Positions 1-9,005 of a stretch of 64,000 nt of DNA are shown here, piece after piece. A program made the position numbers and the translations under genes. Under the pieces are notes generated by a model, which was not told the DNA's origin, searched no databases, and saw nothing but the letters and a program-made list of their open reading frames with translations. How positions within the stretch are numbered: the stretch's first letter is position 1; every line of letters starts with the position of its first letter. Source of the stretch: Streptomyces sp. V3I8 (GTDB lineage Bacteria > Actinomycetota > Actinomycetes > Streptomycetales > Streptomycetaceae); contig NZ_JAUSZL010000002.1 of assembly GCF_030817535.1 (NCBI RefSeq), positions 8,782,593 to 8,846,592 on the forward strand, written 5' to 3'.

Positions 1-1583
1 TGATCGCCGTGCGTCCACGGGTCGCCGGCGCCCCAGGTGTGCTCGTTGAACAGCGAGGCCGCCCGGTAGACGTCCGGCGCCTTCGACGTGACCGCCGTGC
101 TGCCGGGTACGCCCAGCAGGTGCGCGTACCCGGCCACCGTCTGGGCCTCGGCGAGGGCGGCCTGGCCGCGGCGCGTGGCGGCGAGCGGGACGGCTCCGGC
201 GCCGACCCCGTCCACCCACCAGTCGCTCCAGTCGCCCCGGTAGGTCTCCAGGCGGTCCCCGACACGCCGCTCGGCGTCCGCGAAGAAGTCCTCGTTGCGG
301 GAGGCCCGCAGCCGCGGGTAGGCCCACTGCTCGTTCCAGCGGCGCACCGTGTCGGAGATGATCCGGCGCGGCGGCCCGTTGTCCGCGAACTTGCCCAGCA
401 CGCGCAGGTGCAGGACGTCCCACGGATAGGGGTCGACGCCGGCGGTGGCGGCCGAGGTCCGGTCGAGGATGGGGAAGCCGGGGATCCCGCGGCCCTCGTG
501 CGGATAGGGGAACCGGGCCAGGGCGGTCAGGTAGGCGGGCAGCAGGTCGTCGACCCGGTCGTAGGACTCGTCGAAACCGAGGATCGACCCCTCCATGTAC
601 GCCAGGCCGTGCGGTGTGTCCGTACGCCACACCAGGACGCTGTTGCCGCTCGGCGCCTGCCAGCGGAACAGCCGCGGCAGGTGTTCCCCGCCGACGAGGT
701 GCGGGACGGCCCGCCCGGCCCAGTTGTGCGCCACGGACAGGTGGCGGATGCCGTGGTCCGCCAGGACGTCCGGCAGGCCGACCACCTGCCCGGGCACGTC
801 GGTCTGCATGGCCGTGGTGATGTCGATGCCGTGGCGGTCACGCAACTCCGTGACCGGGCGCAGCAGTTCGTGCAGTTCGTCCGTGGAACAGGTCTCCGTG
901 TGGAGGTTGAACGGCATCGCCGTCAGCTCGACGCGCCCCTCGCGCACCCGGTCCAGGAAGTTCTCCACCTGGCGTGCGGGCCTGTTGGCGCTCCAGTCCT
1001 GGAAGGAGTGGAACCCCTCGACGGCCCAGCGGAACCGGGCGGGCTCCGGCCAGTCGTCGGTGTCCTTGCACAGCTCCAGCAGCGAGTCGAGGTAGGCGCG
1101 GGACTCGGCCATCACCCGGCCCTGCGGATCGGTGTAGCCGATGTCGAGGTGGGAGTGCTGCACCAGGTGCAGTGTCCAGTGGCGCTGCGGGCGGGCCTCG
1201 AAGTCGAGCCAGGTGTCCTGCGCCAGGTCGGGGAGCTCGATCCGCAGGGGCGTCGGCGCGTCCACCTCCGGCACCAGGACGCGCAGGTCCGTCCCGGGGC
1301 CGGAGAGGAGCTCGCTGCGGACGGGCGTACCACCGCCGGTGGTGACCCGGACCCTTGTGACGCGCGGCGCCCCGGCGCCGGCCGCCGCGCCCTCGGGCTG
1401 CAGCCGCACCCGGATGGACTGCAGCAGTGCGCCGGAGCCGTCGTGGCGCAACAGGGGTTCGCCGGACAGGTGCACCCGCAGGTCACCCACACCGACGGTG
1501 GCGGTGACCACGCGGTCGCGCAGGATGTCGCGCGCGATGTCGGAGTCCCACCAGGACGGCCGGATCAGCGGTGGCTTGGGCAT
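1..1583 (-). CDS. GH38 family alpha-mannosidase (3' end outside window)
   Basis: About 527 N-terminal residues of a glycoside hydrolase family 38 alpha-mannosidase, reading MPKPPLIRPSWW from the ATG at 1583. The zinc-site motif HSHLDIGYTDPQ is near residue 138, and QTDVPG, where the GH38 nucleophile Asp is expected, near residue 261. No signal peptide is visible, so it probably acts in the cytoplasm on imported manno-oligosaccharides. An AAGGA lies about 12 nt upstream of the start. It is the last visible gene of an operon with the GH76 mannanase (48-nt gap) and the sugar ABC transporter. The stop codon lies beyond position 1. The family call is secure; linkage preference is inferred from context. 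Confidence 0.9.
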   Translation of the reverse strand, partial: MPKPPLIRPSWWDSDIARDILRDRVVTATVGVGDLRVHLSGEPLLRHDGSGALLQSIRVRLQPEGAAAGAGAPRVTRVRVTTGGGTPVRSELLSGPGTDLRVLVPEVDAPTPLRIELPDLAQDTWLDFEARPQRHWTLHLVQHSHLDIGYTDPQGRVMAESRAYLDSLLELCKDTDDWPEPARFRWAVEGFHSFQDWSANRPARQVENFLDRVREGRVELTAMPFNLHTETCSTDELHELLRPVTELRDRHGIDITTAMQTDVPGQVVGLPDVLADHGIRHLSVAHNWAGRAVPHLVGGEHLPRLFRWQAPSGNSVLVWRTDTPHGLAYMEGSILGFDESYDRVDDLLPAYLTALARFPYPHEGRGIPGFPILDRTSAATAGVDPYPWDVLHLRVLGKFADNGPPRRIISDTVRRWNEQWAYPRLRASRNEDFFADAERRVGDRLETYRGDWSDWWVDGVGAGAVPLAATRRGQAALAEAQTVAGYAHLLGVPGSTAVTSKAPDVYRAASLFNEHTWGAGDPWTHGD

Positions 1584-1631
1584 GGTGCGTGATCGTCCTT
1601 CGTGTCGGGGTCGGTGTCGGTGGTACGGGCC

Positions 1632-2843
1632 CTACTCGGCCCCGTGACCGTGCCGGTCGCCGCGGGCCAGGGTGGCGAATATCTGCACCATGGCCGACTG
1701 GTTGAGGGTCGCGGCCGGGGCCTGCGGGTCGTAGTCGCCGCCGTTCGAGGGCTGGAAGCGGAACAGCCCGTTGGAGGCGTCCCGGTTGGTCCGGTACGTG
1801 CTGTCCGCGTAGCCGCTCATGGTCTGCCGGTAGGCGGAGTCGGGGCGGATCGCGTCCAGGTCCAGCAGGTCCTTGAAGTAGAAGGCGTTGAAAACGGCCG
1901 GCTGGTCGTGCAGGCGGGTGCCCTGCGCCCAGTACGCGAGAGAGGCGTCGGCGTCGGTGACGGCCCTGGTCCGCCAGGCGGCCTTGCCGGTCCCGCGGTA
2001 CAGGGCCGTCGCCGTGCCGATCATGGCCCCCGAGTTGTACGTCCACAGCGTCTCGTTGGTGCCGCCGTCGTCGTTCCGGTCGTTGACGTACAGCCCCGGG
2101 GCCTTGCGCATGCACGAGGACACCCAGCCGTACCACTGCTCGGCCTTCTCCAGATAGGCACGCTCGTGGGTGTGCTCGTAGAGCCGGGCGGCGAGTTGCG
2201 CCGAGAGCGCGGTGACGTTGGTGGCCCGGATGTTGTTGCCGGGGGAGTCGACCCAGTCCATGCCTCCCGGACACGCCTTGGCGGTGTCGCCGTCCCAGGC
2301 GCGGGTGACGACCGGTATGACGTTCTCGGCCCGCCGCAGGAACGTCCTGTCGCCGGTGGACTCGTACTGGTCGAGCTGGCTCAGGGCGACCACGGCGTTG
2401 TCGTCGTAGTAGACGTCGCCGCCCGAGCCGAGCGGGGCGGGCAGATACGACTGGTAGCCGGGCCGCTCGCCGCCGGAGTGGTACAGCTCGAAGGTGTCGA
2501 AGCGCTCCGCCGCGGCCGCGCGGTAGCCCGGTCCGGTGCGCGGGAGTTCCTGCATGTCGACGGCCGCCGCCGCGGCCTCGCGGAACGGCCAGAGGTAGGA
2601 GTGCGCCGGGTCGGCCGCCTGCCGCGGCGTGTGCTCCAGGTACAGACCGTGCTGGTCCGTGCCCTCGTACAGGTAGGTCTGCAGGGCCTCGTAGGCGTCG
2701 GTGGCGCGGTCGGCCCACCGGGCGGGCGAGACGGGGTGGGGCCGGACGGGACGATCGGTCCCGGCGTGTGCGGGGACGGCGGTCCAGAGCAGGCCCGCGC
2801 AGACGGCGGTCACGGTGGCACGGCGGAGCAGGGATCGCGGCAT
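1632..2843 (-). CDS. Secreted GH76 endo-alpha-1,6-mannanase
   Basis: 403 residues with an N-terminal signal peptide (MPRSLLRRAT, hydrophobic core, cleavage near PAHAG). The GH76 signature YYDDNA places the paired catalytic Asp residues at about 147-148, and an (alpha/alpha)6-barrel-like pattern follows (W/Y-rich helices, NETLWTYNSGAMIG). GH76 enzymes cut internal alpha-1,6 bonds in the backbone of yeast and fungal mannan. The gene lies 41 nt after the second permease and 48 nt before GH38, so it is probably co-transcribed. Its role would be to release oligomers outside the cell for the ABC transporter. Confidence 0.9.
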   Translation of the reverse strand: MPRSLLRRATVTAVCAGLLWTAVPAHAGTDRPVRPHPVSPARWADRATDAYEALQTYLYEGTDQHGLYLEHTPRQAADPAHSYLWPFREAAAAAVDMQELPRTGPGYRAAAAERFDTFELYHSGGERPGYQSYLPAPLGSGGDVYYDDNAVVALSQLDQYESTGDRTFLRRAENVIPVVTRAWDGDTAKACPGGMDWVDSPGNNIRATNVTALSAQLAARLYEHTHERAYLEKAEQWYGWVSSCMRKAPGLYVNDRNDDGGTNETLWTYNSGAMIGTATALYRGTGKAAWRTRAVTDADASLAYWAQGTRLHDQPAVFNAFYFKDLLDLDAIRPDSAYRQTMSGYADSTYRTNRDASNGLFRFQPSNGGDYDPQAPAATLNQSAMVQIFATLARGDRHGHGAE

Positions 2844-2884
2844 GGTTCACCCTTCGCGAGGTGGAGGAGGGAGGCGTGCAGAGG

Positions 2885-3706
2885 TCAGCGGTGGATCCTG
2901 AGGCTGCTGACGAAGAAGCGCTGGGCGGAGAAGAACAGCACCAGGGTCGGCAGGGAGACGAGGAGGGCGCCGGCGAGCACGACCGGGGGCCCGACGTTGG
3001 AGTAGTTGCCCTGCAGGTCGGCGAGCGCGGCCATGACCGGCCGGATGTTGCGGCTCGTGGTCAGCGTGATGCCGAACATCAGGTCGTTCCACACGGCCAC
3101 GAACTGGAACACGAACACGGCGACCATGGCGGACCGGGTCAGCGGCACGTGGATCTGCCAGAACAGCCGCCACCAGGACGCGCCGTCCATGCGTGCGGCC
3201 TCCACTACCTCCCGCGGCAGGGTGAGGGCGTAGTTGCGCATGACGAAGAAGGCGAAGGGGATCGCGATCGCCGTGTAGATCAGGACGAGCCCGAACTGGG
3301 TGTCGTACAGGGACGACTGCGCGTACGACAGGAACAGCGGGCGGATGAAGACCTGCAGGGGCAGCAGCGTGCCGGAGTAGATCACCCAGAACCACAGCGT
3401 CCGGTGCCGCACGGGCATGATGATCGTGGCGAAGGCGGCACCCGAGGCCAGTACGGCGGCGGCCAGCGCGCTGACGACGGAGTACAGCAGACTGTTGCCG
3501 AACGCCGGGCCCAGGTCGGCCTTGTCCCACGCCTGGGACATGTTGCCGAACAGCCCGAAGTCCGTCGGGAGCCAGTGCGGGCTGCCGGAGTAGCTTTCGG
3601 CCGGCACCAGGGCGTTGACCACCAGGAGCCAGGTCGGGACCAGCCAGAGCAGGGCGAGCACCGTGACGGTGCCGGTGCGCAGGACGCGGCCGAGGGACAT
3701 GGTCAT
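2885..3706 (-). CDS. Carbohydrate ABC transporter permease (MalG-like)
   Basis: 273-residue inner-membrane permease with about six hydrophobic segments. The EAA loop of CUT1 permeases is recognisable as EVVEAARMDGASWWRLFW. The start is the ATG at 3706, whose bases overlap the stop of the upstream permease (ATGA), indicating translational coupling. It pairs with the MalF-like permease and the binding protein to import manno-oligosaccharides. No ATPase gene is present in the locus, so a shared MsiK-type ATPase encoded elsewhere probably energises it, as in many Streptomyces CUT1 systems (inference). Confidence 0.9.
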   Translation of the reverse strand: MTMSLGRVLRTGTVTVLALLWLVPTWLLVVNALVPAESYSGSPHWLPTDFGLFGNMSQAWDKADLGPAFGNSLLYSVVSALAAAVLASGAAFATIIMPVRHRTLWFWVIYSGTLLPLQVFIRPLFLSYAQSSLYDTQFGLVLIYTAIAIPFAFFVMRNYALTLPREVVEAARMDGASWWRLFWQIHVPLTRSAMVAVFVFQFVAVWNDLMFGITLTTSRNIRPVMAALADLQGNYSNVGPPVVLAGALLVSLPTLVLFFSAQRFFVSSLRIHR

Positions 3707-4659
3707 TCGCCTTTCACGTCGAGCTGACGGCGCAGGTAGAGCCAGGAGGCCACCAGGACGATGACGGTGAGGACGACGGCGATCGCCGCTCCCGCGCCGG
3801 GTCGCAGCTCCAGGAAGGTCTCGTTGTACATGGACACCGCGAGGGTCTCCGTGGCGCGTCCCGGGCCGCCCTGGGTGAGCACCCAGATCAGGTCGAACGA
3901 CTTGAGGCCGTTCACCAGGCTCATGCCGATCACGATGATCGACACGGGCCGCAGCTGGGGCAGGACGATGTGGCGGAACTGCTGCCAGCTCCCCGCCCCG
4001 TCCAGGGAGCCGGCCTCCAGGGTCTCCGGTGGGATGGACTGCAGTCCGACCAGGAAGAGGATGACGGCCACACCGGTCGCCTGCCAGGCGTTGGCGAGGA
4101 TCATCACGAAGGTGTTGCCCGGCCAGGTCAGCAACCACCCCTGGGCGAACGAGTCCAGGCCCACCGTGGTCAGGACCTGGTTGACGGCGCCGTCGCTGGT
4201 GAGCATGAAGTTCCAGACCACCGCCACCGCGGAGCCCGACAGCGCGTAGGGAAGGACGACACACAGCCGTGCGAGGCGCGAGAAGCGGGTGGCGTCGGTC
4301 ATGCAGGCGATGGCCAGCCCGAGCACGAAGGGGAGCACGACCGTGCCCGCCACCCACAGCAGTGTGTTCTGGATCGAGCGGGTCAGGGCCGGATCGGAGG
4401 CGAACCGGGTGTAGTTGTCGAACCAGCTGAAGGGGGAGGTCCGGGTGTCGGCGAAGAAGCTGCGGTGGACGGTCCACACGAACGGGGCGAGCAGGAACGC
4501 CGCGACCAGGAGCACGGCCGGCGCCATGAACCCCCCGGCCGTCAGGCGTTCGCGCCTGCCGATCCAGACGTGCCGCACCGCGGGACGCGGCTCCGCGCCG
4601 ACGGGAGGTGTCCGCCTGCCCCCGCCGGTGGCGGGTCGGTCGGTCGTGGAAGTACTCAT
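3703..4659 (-). CDS. Sugar ABC transporter permease (MalF-like)
   Basis: 318 residues from ATG 4659 (MSTSTTDRP), chosen over an in-frame ATG at 4686 because it overlaps the stop of the binding-protein gene as ATGA. The cytoplasmic N-terminus is basic and six membrane spans follow. The EAA-type loop reads ETLEAGSLDGAGSWQQFR. It forms the membrane heterodimer with the next permease. Substrate is inferred from the neighbouring mannan hydrolases. Confidence 0.9.
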   Translation of the reverse strand: MSTSTTDRPATGGGRRTPPVGAEPRPAVRHVWIGRRERLTAGGFMAPAVLLVAAFLLAPFVWTVHRSFFADTRTSPFSWFDNYTRFASDPALTRSIQNTLLWVAGTVVLPFVLGLAIACMTDATRFSRLARLCVVLPYALSGSAVAVVWNFMLTSDGAVNQVLTTVGLDSFAQGWLLTWPGNTFVMILANAWQATGVAVILFLVGLQSIPPETLEAGSLDGAGSWQQFRHIVLPQLRPVSIIVIGMSLVNGLKSFDLIWVLTQGGPGRATETLAVSMYNETFLELRPGAGAAIAVVLTVIVLVASWLYLRRQLDVKGE

Positions 4660-5969
4660 GCCTCGTCGCGCCTCCAGGCTGCCCATTCGTCTTGTGCACG
4701 CTCCTGCATCCGGCGCAGGGTGGTCGCCGGCGAGGTCTGCCCGGCCATGAACCCGCCCAGGTCGTTGGTGTTGCCCTGGATGAGGCTCGGCGGGCCGGCC
4801 TCCCAGTAGCGGATCAGCGGGATCCGGCGCTCCCTGGTGACGTCACGCTGCAGCTCGGCCACGACGGGGTTGTCCGACCGGACCGTCGGGTTGGCGGAGC
4901 TGTCCTGCAGGAAGTCGCTCCACACCCGCTGGACGGGCGGGGCGAGCCACGCTCCGACGTTCGCCAGGGCGGCGTCGTGCGAGGAGGCCCGGGCGGGCAC
5001 CGTGAAGACGCCCGACTCCGCGATCACGCTCTTGGGCGTGGCGGACCCCACCGTGGGCAGGATGAACGCCCCGTAGTCCGCGCCCGGCTCCATGCCCGCG
5101 GCGGTCATTCCCTGGGCCTGCCAGGTGCCGTGCAGGAACATGCCGACCGTTCCGGCCTTCAGCGCGCCCGGGCCCCGGGCCTGGTCGAAGTCGGGCGACG
5201 TCATCCAGCCCTTGCGCATGAAGTCGTGCCAGATGTCCATCGCCCGTCGGGCCGGGTCGTCGGTGTACGAGGCCTGGCCGGCCACCAGCTTCTGGTAGAA
5301 GCGCGGGTCGACCTTGGTGACCAGCTCCTGGAACCACTCGATCGCGGGCCAGCCGCCGACCTGACTGGCCAGGAACGGCGTGATCCTGTTGCGCTTGAGG
5401 ACCTCGGCGCAGTGCAGCAGTGCGTCCCAGCTCCGCGGCTCGGACAGCCCGAGCTTCTTGAACACCGGCTTGCTGTAGAACAGCACGTAGTACGACTCGT
5501 ACAGCGGGATGCCGTACACCTTCCCGCGGTACGACACCGCGTCCCGTGACGCGCCGCGTACCCATCCCTTCGCCCGGTACTTCCCCCAGACGCCCGACAG
5601 GTCCGTGAGGCCGCCGGCCCGGGCCAGCCGTTTGAGCTGGTAGCCCGAGGCCCACTTGACCAGGTCGGTGGCCTTCGAGGTCTGCAGGGTCATCTGCACG
5701 ACCTGCTGGTACGAGGTCACCGAGGGGTTCGACAACGGCCGCAGCGCGTAGCCGGTGATCTTCTGCAGTTCACGTCCGGCCGCCCGGTAGCCGTCGTCCC
5801 AGGTCGCGTTGTCGTTGGAGATGCTCGTGGTCCCCGGCTGCGCCGACGTACTGTCCCCGCGGGCGCAGCCCCCCGCGGTGAGCACGGCCGCGCCCGCGGC
5901 CGCCCCGGCGAGAAGGCGGCGCCGGGCGAGCGGCGCGGCCGCACTTCGGGTCCTGCCCGATGCTGACAT
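4656..5969 (-). CDS. Extracellular sugar-binding lipoprotein of ABC transporter
   Basis: 437-residue family-1 solute-binding protein. The N-terminus has twin arginines (ARRRLLAG), a hydrophobic stretch and a lipobox ending AGGC with the lipidated Cys at about residue 35. The body has the usual SBP_bac_1 features (WASGYQLKRLARAGGLTDLS, FLHGTWQAQGM). It is the first gene of the minus-strand operon and overlaps the following permease start by 4 nt. It presumably captures oligomannosides released by GH76. A LacI-type operator lies about 104 nt upstream of its start. Confidence 0.9.
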   Translation of the reverse strand: MSASGRTRSAAAPLARRRLLAGAAAGAAVLTAGGCARGDSTSAQPGTTSISNDNATWDDGYRAAGRELQKITGYALRPLSNPSVTSYQQVVQMTLQTSKATDLVKWASGYQLKRLARAGGLTDLSGVWGKYRAKGWVRGASRDAVSYRGKVYGIPLYESYYVLFYSKPVFKKLGLSEPRSWDALLHCAEVLKRNRITPFLASQVGGWPAIEWFQELVTKVDPRFYQKLVAGQASYTDDPARRAMDIWHDFMRKGWMTSPDFDQARGPGALKAGTVGMFLHGTWQAQGMTAAGMEPGADYGAFILPTVGSATPKSVIAESGVFTVPARASSHDAALANVGAWLAPPVQRVWSDFLQDSSANPTVRSDNPVVAELQRDVTRERRIPLIRYWEAGPPSLIQGNTNDLGGFMAGQTSPATTLRRMQERAQDEWAAWRRDEA

Positions 5970-6072
5970 TGATCACCTTCACGGAAGCGAGCCATGTGCA
6001 TGGCCGGATGTGAACCACAGGGCGCAGGGTCTCCCGGAATACCCGGGGCCGCCGAGTGGGTGTTGCGTGGAA

Positions 6073-6084
6073 GTTAACGACAAC
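6073..6084. promoter_or_regulatory. LacI-type operator 1 (binding-protein operon side)
   Basis: GTTAACGACAAC is an imperfect palindrome centred on CG, the usual form of LacI/GalR-family operators. It lies 104 nt before the start of the sugar-binding protein gene, in the divergent intergenic region. A close relative is at 6220-6231. The LacI-type regulator encoded at 9006 is the obvious candidate ligand-responsive repressor. Confidence 0.6.
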
Positions 6085-6219
6085 ATTCCTGCAGTGGCAA
6101 GGGTCCGTCACATGGAAGAAGCGGGAAGAATCTCTCTTCCTGATAAAAGGCCAGCTTGTGGAGCCATGCATGGGATCGATCGATTGCTGACCGAGGATGG
6201 ACTCTCTCGGACACGCGTT

Positions 6220-6231
6220 GTTATCGTTAAC
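6220..6231. promoter_or_regulatory. LacI-type operator 2 (isomerase operon side)
   Basis: GTTATCGTTAAC is a CG-centred near-perfect palindrome, 30 nt before the GTG start of the phosphomannose isomerase gene. It shares GTTAACGA with the site at 6073 when read on the opposite strand. Its position suggests it overlaps or closely follows the plus-strand promoter. The rest of 5970-6260 holds no gene. Confidence 0.65.
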
Positions 6232-6260
6232 CTCCCTATGGAGCCCACTGAGGAGCAGAT

Positions 6261-7982
6261 GTGCAGTCCGCGTCTCGTTCGTACGACCCCCATCCCCGTT
6301 ACGAACCGGTCGACGGGCAGGTGACCGAGGGGTGGCCGGTCGCGGTCGCCGCGCTGCCGCCGGGTCCGCTCGTCCTGGCCGTGGACGGTCCCGCCGCACT
6401 GGACTGGGAGGCCCTGATCGGCGGCCTCACGGAGGCCGTGCGCGGGGCAGGACGGGAAGCGGAGGCACTGGACGTGCGCGACCACCACGCGCCCTCCGCG
6501 GCCGAACGGATCGCCGCCCGGCCCCACCCGGCTGACGACCGTTTCTTCACCCCGCTGTCGCAGGCCCGGGCCACGGACCTCTTCGACTCTGTGCCCCGGC
6601 CGCGCAGGCCCGCGGGCGACGGCGTGCTGCTGGTGTTCGGGCCGGGCGCGGCGCTGTGCGCACCGGACGTGCTCTGGTACGCCGACCTGCCGAAGCGGTA
6701 CGCCGAAGCCGCCGTCGGCAGGGGCGAGCTGCCGGTCGGCGCCAATCTCGGGCGCCCCGGTGCGCCGGGCGACCTGGCGCGCCTGTTCTACACCGACTGG
6801 CCCGTGCTGGACCGCCACCGCGACACGCTCGTCGGCCGGGTCGACCGCTGGATCGACACCCAGGACCCGGCGGCACCCGCCTCCCTGGACGGCACCGCGC
6901 TGCGCGCCACCCTGGACCACCTGGCCCACGGACCCGTCCGCACCCGCCCCTACTTCAACTCCACGCCCTGGGGCGGCCAGTGGGCGGCGAGCGAGCTGGG
7001 CTTCACCCCGCAGGCCGGCAACACCGCCCTCGGCTACGAACTGATCGCTCCCGAAGCGGGGGTCCTCGTCGGCGAGAAGGACGGAGCGCAGGTCGAGATA
7101 CCGTTCCAGCTGCTGTGCGTCGAGCACCCGGAGGCCATGCTCGGCGAGGAGGTGCACCGCCGGTTCGGCACCTCCTTCCCGATCCGCTTCGACTACCTCG
7201 ACACGATGGGTGGCGGCAACCTCTCCCTGCACCTCCACCCGCGTGAGCGGTACATGCGGGAGGTGTTCGGCTGGCCCTACACCCAGCACGAGACCTACTA
7301 CGTCACGGCGAGCGAGGAGGGCGCCCGGGTACTGCTCGGACTCACCGAGGACGCGGACCCCGACGTCATGCGCCGCCAGGTGGAGCAGGCCATCGCCGAC
7401 GGCACCCCGCTGCCCGTCCAGGACCACATCCAGACGCACCCGTCGGTCCAGGGCCAGCTGTTCATGATCCCTGCGGGCACCCCGCACGCCTCCGGCGCGG
7501 GCAACCTGGTGCTGGAGGTGAGCGCGACCCCGTACCTGTACTCCCTGCGCCTGTACGACTGGCTGCGCAAGGACGCCGCCGGCGCGTCGAGGCCGTTGCC
7601 CTACGAGCACGGCTTCGCCAACCTGGACACGGCCCGGCGGGGGGAGGACGTGGTGAAGGACCTGATCCAGCAGCCGCGTACGCTGCGCGCCGGCGAGGGC
7701 TGGCGCGAGGAGGTCATCGGCGCGCTGCCCGAGATGTTCTACGCGGTCCACCGGCTGGTCGCCGACCCGGGGGCCGCTGTCCCCGACGACACCGCGGGGC
7801 GCTTCCACATCCTCAACGTCGCCGCCGGCCGGGGCGCCGTCGTCGAGACCCACGACGGGCGCACCCACTTCCTGGCCTTCGCGGAGACCCTCACGATTCC
7901 GGCCGCGGTGGGGCCCTACCGGGTGCGCTCCGTGGGCGGCGACGAGGTGCGGATCGTGAAGGCGCTGGTGGTCGAACCGTGA
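6261..7982 (+). CDS. Class I mannose-6-phosphate isomerase family protein
   Basis: 573 residues from GTG 6261, with AGGAG 6 nt upstream (an out-of-frame ATG at 6259 is ignored). The C-terminal two thirds is a type I phosphomannose isomerase cupin: LSLHLHPRE near residue 320 and IPAGTPHASG near 403 supply metal-ligand histidines. It would convert mannose-6-phosphate to fructose-6-phosphate. The N-terminal ~180 residues (LVLAVDGPAALDWEALIGGL) resemble a nucleoside-kinase-like fold without an intact P-loop, as in long actinobacterial homologues. It is first in an operon with the ROK gene, overlapping it by GTGA. Confidence 0.85.
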   Translation: MQSASRSYDPHPRYEPVDGQVTEGWPVAVAALPPGPLVLAVDGPAALDWEALIGGLTEAVRGAGREAEALDVRDHHAPSAAERIAARPHPADDRFFTPLSQARATDLFDSVPRPRRPAGDGVLLVFGPGAALCAPDVLWYADLPKRYAEAAVGRGELPVGANLGRPGAPGDLARLFYTDWPVLDRHRDTLVGRVDRWIDTQDPAAPASLDGTALRATLDHLAHGPVRTRPYFNSTPWGGQWAASELGFTPQAGNTALGYELIAPEAGVLVGEKDGAQVEIPFQLLCVEHPEAMLGEEVHRRFGTSFPIRFDYLDTMGGGNLSLHLHPRERYMREVFGWPYTQHETYYVTASEEGARVLLGLTEDADPDVMRRQVEQAIADGTPLPVQDHIQTHPSVQGQLFMIPAGTPHASGAGNLVLEVSATPYLYSLRLYDWLRKDAAGASRPLPYEHGFANLDTARRGEDVVKDLIQQPRTLRAGEGWREEVIGALPEMFYAVHRLVADPGAAVPDDTAGRFHILNVAAGRGAVVETHDGRTHFLAFAETLTIPAAVGPYRVRSVGGDEVRIVKALVVEP

Positions 7983-8950
7983 CCGCGGCCCCCGCGGAAC
8001 GGCCCGCCGCGCCGGTCCCCGTCCTCGACGTCGGCGGTACGCACGTCACCGCCGCGCTCGTCGACCCCGTGACCGGCCACCCCGTCCCGTCCTCGGTGAT
8101 CCGCAGGCCGCTCGGTTCGCACGCGGACGCCGACGGCATCCTCGACGACATCGCCCTGACCGCGCTGCGGCTGCCGGCCGGGCACGGTCCGTCCTGGGGC
8201 GTGGCGATGCCCGGCCCCTTCGACTACGTCACCGGGATCGGCCGTTTCGCCGGTATCGGCAAGTTCGAGTCCCTGTCCGGCGTGGACGTGGGCGCCGGAC
8301 TGCGCCGAAGGCTCCTCGACCGGGCCGGGCGGCTGTGCTTCCTCAACGACGCCGACGCGTTCGCCCTCGGCGAGCACCGGGCCGGGGCGGCCCGGGGACA
8401 CGACCGGGTGGTGTGCCTGACGCTGGGCACCGGCATCGGCTCCTCCTTCCTGCGCGCCGGACTGCCCGTGCACGACGGCCCCGACGTACCGCCCGACGGC
8501 CACGTGCACCGGTTGAGCATCGATGGCCGTCCGCTGGAGGAGACGGTCTCGCGCCGCGCCATCCGCCTCCACCACGCCCGGCTCACGACTTCGCACCGGG
8601 AGCCGGCCCCGCACCAAGAGCCGGACGCACGCCACGAGTTCGTCCTGCCGGACGTCCACGAGCTCGCCGTGTCGGCCGCGCAGGGCGACACGGCCGCGTC
8701 GGAAGTCTTCCGCTACGCTTTCGACGCCCTCGGCCGGGCCCTTGCTCCGTGGGTGGACCGCTTCGGGGCCACCGCGGTGGTCGTCGGCGGTTCCATGGCA
8801 CAGTCGTGGGACCTGGTCCGTCCCGCGCTCGCCCGCGGACTGGCGCAGGCCGACAGGGCGCCGGTACGCGTCCTGCAAGCCCGGCAGCCCGCGTCGGCAC
8901 CGCTGATCGGGGCCGCGCACTGGGTACAGGGCACGGTGGGCACATCATGA
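7979..8950 (+). CDS. ROK family sugar kinase-like protein
   Basis: 323 residues from GTG 7979, overlapping the isomerase stop as GTGA. The phosphate-1 motif DVGGTHVTAALVD is at about residues 13-25, and NDADAFALGEHRAG with LTLGTGIGSS matches the ROK core. The usual ROK zinc motif (CxCGxxGC) is missing: the region reads HVHRLSIDGRPLEET. It probably phosphorylates mannose, giving the substrate for the upstream isomerase, but loss of the zinc motif makes the substrate and even the activity uncertain. It has no N-terminal HTH, so it is not a ROK repressor. Confidence 0.8.
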   Translation: MTAAPAERPAAPVPVLDVGGTHVTAALVDPVTGHPVPSSVIRRPLGSHADADGILDDIALTALRLPAGHGPSWGVAMPGPFDYVTGIGRFAGIGKFESLSGVDVGAGLRRRLLDRAGRLCFLNDADAFALGEHRAGAARGHDRVVCLTLGTGIGSSFLRAGLPVHDGPDVPPDGHVHRLSIDGRPLEETVSRRAIRLHHARLTTSHREPAPHQEPDARHEFVLPDVHELAVSAAQGDTAASEVFRYAFDALGRALAPWVDRFGATAVVVGGSMAQSWDLVRPALARGLAQADRAPVRVLQARQPASAPLIGAAHWVQGTVGTS

Positions 8951-9005
8951 GGACCGGTCGGGGGCGAAGCCGCCGCCGCAGGCCCACGGAGAAGGGGGAA
9001 CGGGC

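Noticed and set aside
9..1592. 527-codon plus-strand frame
   Set aside because: Antisense to the GH38 gene, whose zinc-site and nucleophile motifs are in the minus-strand frame.
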